Made by a program: the position numbers and the translations under genes. Below, piece after piece: positions 63,232 through 64,000 of a stretch of 64,000 nucleotides of DNA (within the stretch, counting starts at the first letter, position 1; the number at the start of each line of letters is the position of its first letter). The stretch is from CAVZCC01 sp963773765 (lineage in GTDB: Bacteria > Actinomycetota > Acidimicrobiia > Acidimicrobiales > Microtrichaceae), in NCBI GenBank assembly GCA_963773765.1, contig CAVZCC010000001.1:744001-808000 (forward strand), in the 5' to 3' direction. Below the pieces are notes generated by a model. That model did no database searches, was not told where the DNA came from, and was given only the letters and a program-made list of their open reading frames with translations.

Positions 63232-63729
63232 TCACGGCCGTCCCGTCCCGCCGCCCATCTGCACCCGGTCCAGCTGCCCCGTGCGCAGGAACAGGTCACG
63301 GCGGGCCGCGTCGTCCAGGCCGAAGCGGCGGTAGGCCCAGATCCCGACCGCCACCGCCACGGCCTCCATGGCCAGGGACCACACGCCGCGGCTGAGCTCC
63401 GGGGAGGACCCCGGCGAGAAGGAGCGGCTGAGGAACGGCCACCAGAACGTGTCGGTCCGGGTCCAGGCCAGGTCCAGCACCAGGTGGAAGTACATACCGA
63501 TGGGCAGGCCCAGCCAGCGCCGCCGCACCAACCGCCGGTTCCGGGTCAGCAGCATCACCGCACCCAGCACCGCGGTCGGCGCCAGCAGGGTGTGCAGCGG
63601 CCCGGCCCCGAACGGGGTCTCCACCACCGGCAGCACGGCACCGAGCGCGACCAGCCGGTAGTCGATGGCGGGGCTCTGGAACACCGCCCAGGTGACCACC
63701 ACGCTCATGACGGCGAACCAGATGAACAT
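63232..63729 (-). CDS. Conserved membrane protein of unknown function
   Basis: This 165-aa protein has four helices (FIWFAVMSVVVTWAVFQS; YRLVALGAVLPVVE; LLAPTAVLGAVMLLT; a later AVAVAVGIWAY) with MYFHLVLDLAWTRTDTFWWP between. His and Asp in helix 3 recall the DUF457/YdjM-like metal-dependent membrane hydrolases, which is weak evidence. It is conserved in many actinobacteria next to zinc-ribbon and histidine phosphatase genes, as far as I recall. Frame intact. Confidence 0.8.
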   Translation of the reverse strand: MFIWFAVMSVVVTWAVFQSPAIDYRLVALGAVLPVVETPFGAGPLHTLLAPTAVLGAVMLLTRNRRLVRRRWLGLPIGMYFHLVLDLAWTRTDTFWWPFLSRSFSPGSSPELSRGVWSLAMEAVAVAVGIWAYRRFGLDDAARRDLFLRTGQLDRVQMGGGTGRP

Positions 63730-63756
63730 GGGGGCGACGAACGGACCGGTCCGGGC

Positions 63757-64000
63757 TCAGCGGACCAGCAGCCGGCCGCACTCCGGGCAGGTGACCACGG
63801 CGTCGGCCGGGGCGTGGCGGACGGCTTCCAGCTGGGCCGACGGGATCTCCAGGTGGCACCCCTCACAACGGGCCCCGACCAGCTTGGCCGCCCCGACACC
63901 ACCCAGTGCGGTGCGCAGCGGCTCGTAGGCCGCCATGACGTCCTCCGGGACACCGGCCGCGGCACGCTCCCGCTCCGCCGCCGTCTCCTCCAACTCGGCG
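63757..64000 (-). CDS. C4-type zinc-ribbon protein, C-terminal part (cut by window edge)
   Basis: The last 80 residues of a coiled-coil plus zinc-ribbon protein (CT398/DUF164-like). It reads EDVMAAYEPLRTALGGVGAA then GARCEGCHLEIPSAQLEAVR and VVTCPECGRLLVR; two CxxC pairs form the ribbon. The N-terminal coiled coil lies beyond the window, as the frame is open to the edge. These proteins are often encoded after a Nif3-like gene and near RNase H or histidine phosphatase genes, matching this order. Function uncertain. Confidence 0.88.
   Translation of the reverse strand, partial: AELEETAAERERAAAGVPEDVMAAYEPLRTALGGVGAAKLVGARCEGCHLEIPSAQLEAVRHAPADAVVTCPECGRLLVR

Overview
The window is a stretch of very GC-rich chromosome from a high-GC Gram-positive bacterium (Actinomycetota). 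The WhiB protein, the MtrA/MtrB/LpqB-like trio, a DUF3040 protein, the MoxR/DUF58/TgpA trio, a type A RNase P RNA and a mycobacterial-type LexA box all point that way. The style of the conserved hypotheticals suggests class Acidimicrobiia, which is an inference. No tRNA, rRNA operon, CRISPR array, integrase or transposase was seen.

Layout. 1-9.5 kb: truncated acyl-CoA dehydrogenase, ROK kinase, MoxR-DUF58-transglutaminase operon, DUF3040 protein, dinB-NUDIX pair and a membrane-anchored HTH protein. 9.6-17.8 kb: inositol monophosphatase, MtrA/MtrB-like two-component system with a GerMN lipoprotein, pfkA and glpK (divergent), ACT protein and TetR regulator. All are recognisable, but their frames are broken by dozens of single-base indels, most easily explained as sequencing or assembly error. 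17.8-25.2 kb: a minus-strand run of aminotransferase, ROK kinase, an SMC-like coiled-coil protein with degenerate ATPase motifs, an ArsA-type ATPase and an SRPBCC protein. 25.1-32.7 kb: queG, small zinc-finger-like proteins, a NYN-domain protein, an exonuclease/UvrC-like fusion under a perfect LexA box, trpD and whiB. 32.8-35.9 kb: a peroxide-stress set (Fur-type regulator, rubrerythrin, Fe-S oxidoreductase, DUF3501). 36-42.4 kb: glpD, an alkylglycerone-phosphate-synthase-like flavoprotein, LtrA and a second FGGY kinase, suggesting glycerol or ether-lipid metabolism. 42.5-43.4 kb: a 53-aa small protein, two strong hairpins and rnpB.

43.4-51.9 kb is an accessory-looking, gene-sparse and less GC-rich segment. 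It holds a Cys-rich tandem-repeat lipoprotein followed by a MauE-thioredoxin-thioredoxin membrane protein, several small or broken genes, an Fe-S-type HTH regulator with two truncated haemoglobins and a PAS protein (a probable nitric-oxide or oxygen response module), and a secreted beta-helix protein. 51.9-64 kb returns to core style: beta-propeller lipoprotein, NAD-dependent reductase, DUF6629-type membrane protein, a complete LIV-type ABC transporter (livH-M-G-F plus a convergent livK), PAP2 phosphatase, a PLD-like protein, a second 53-aa small protein related to the first, a histidine phosphatase and a truncated zinc-ribbon protein.

Many genes overlap their neighbours by 4 bases or start with GTG, as expected for compact actinobacterial operons. 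Where a frame is broken, the entry gives the span of the whole gene and says where the break lies.
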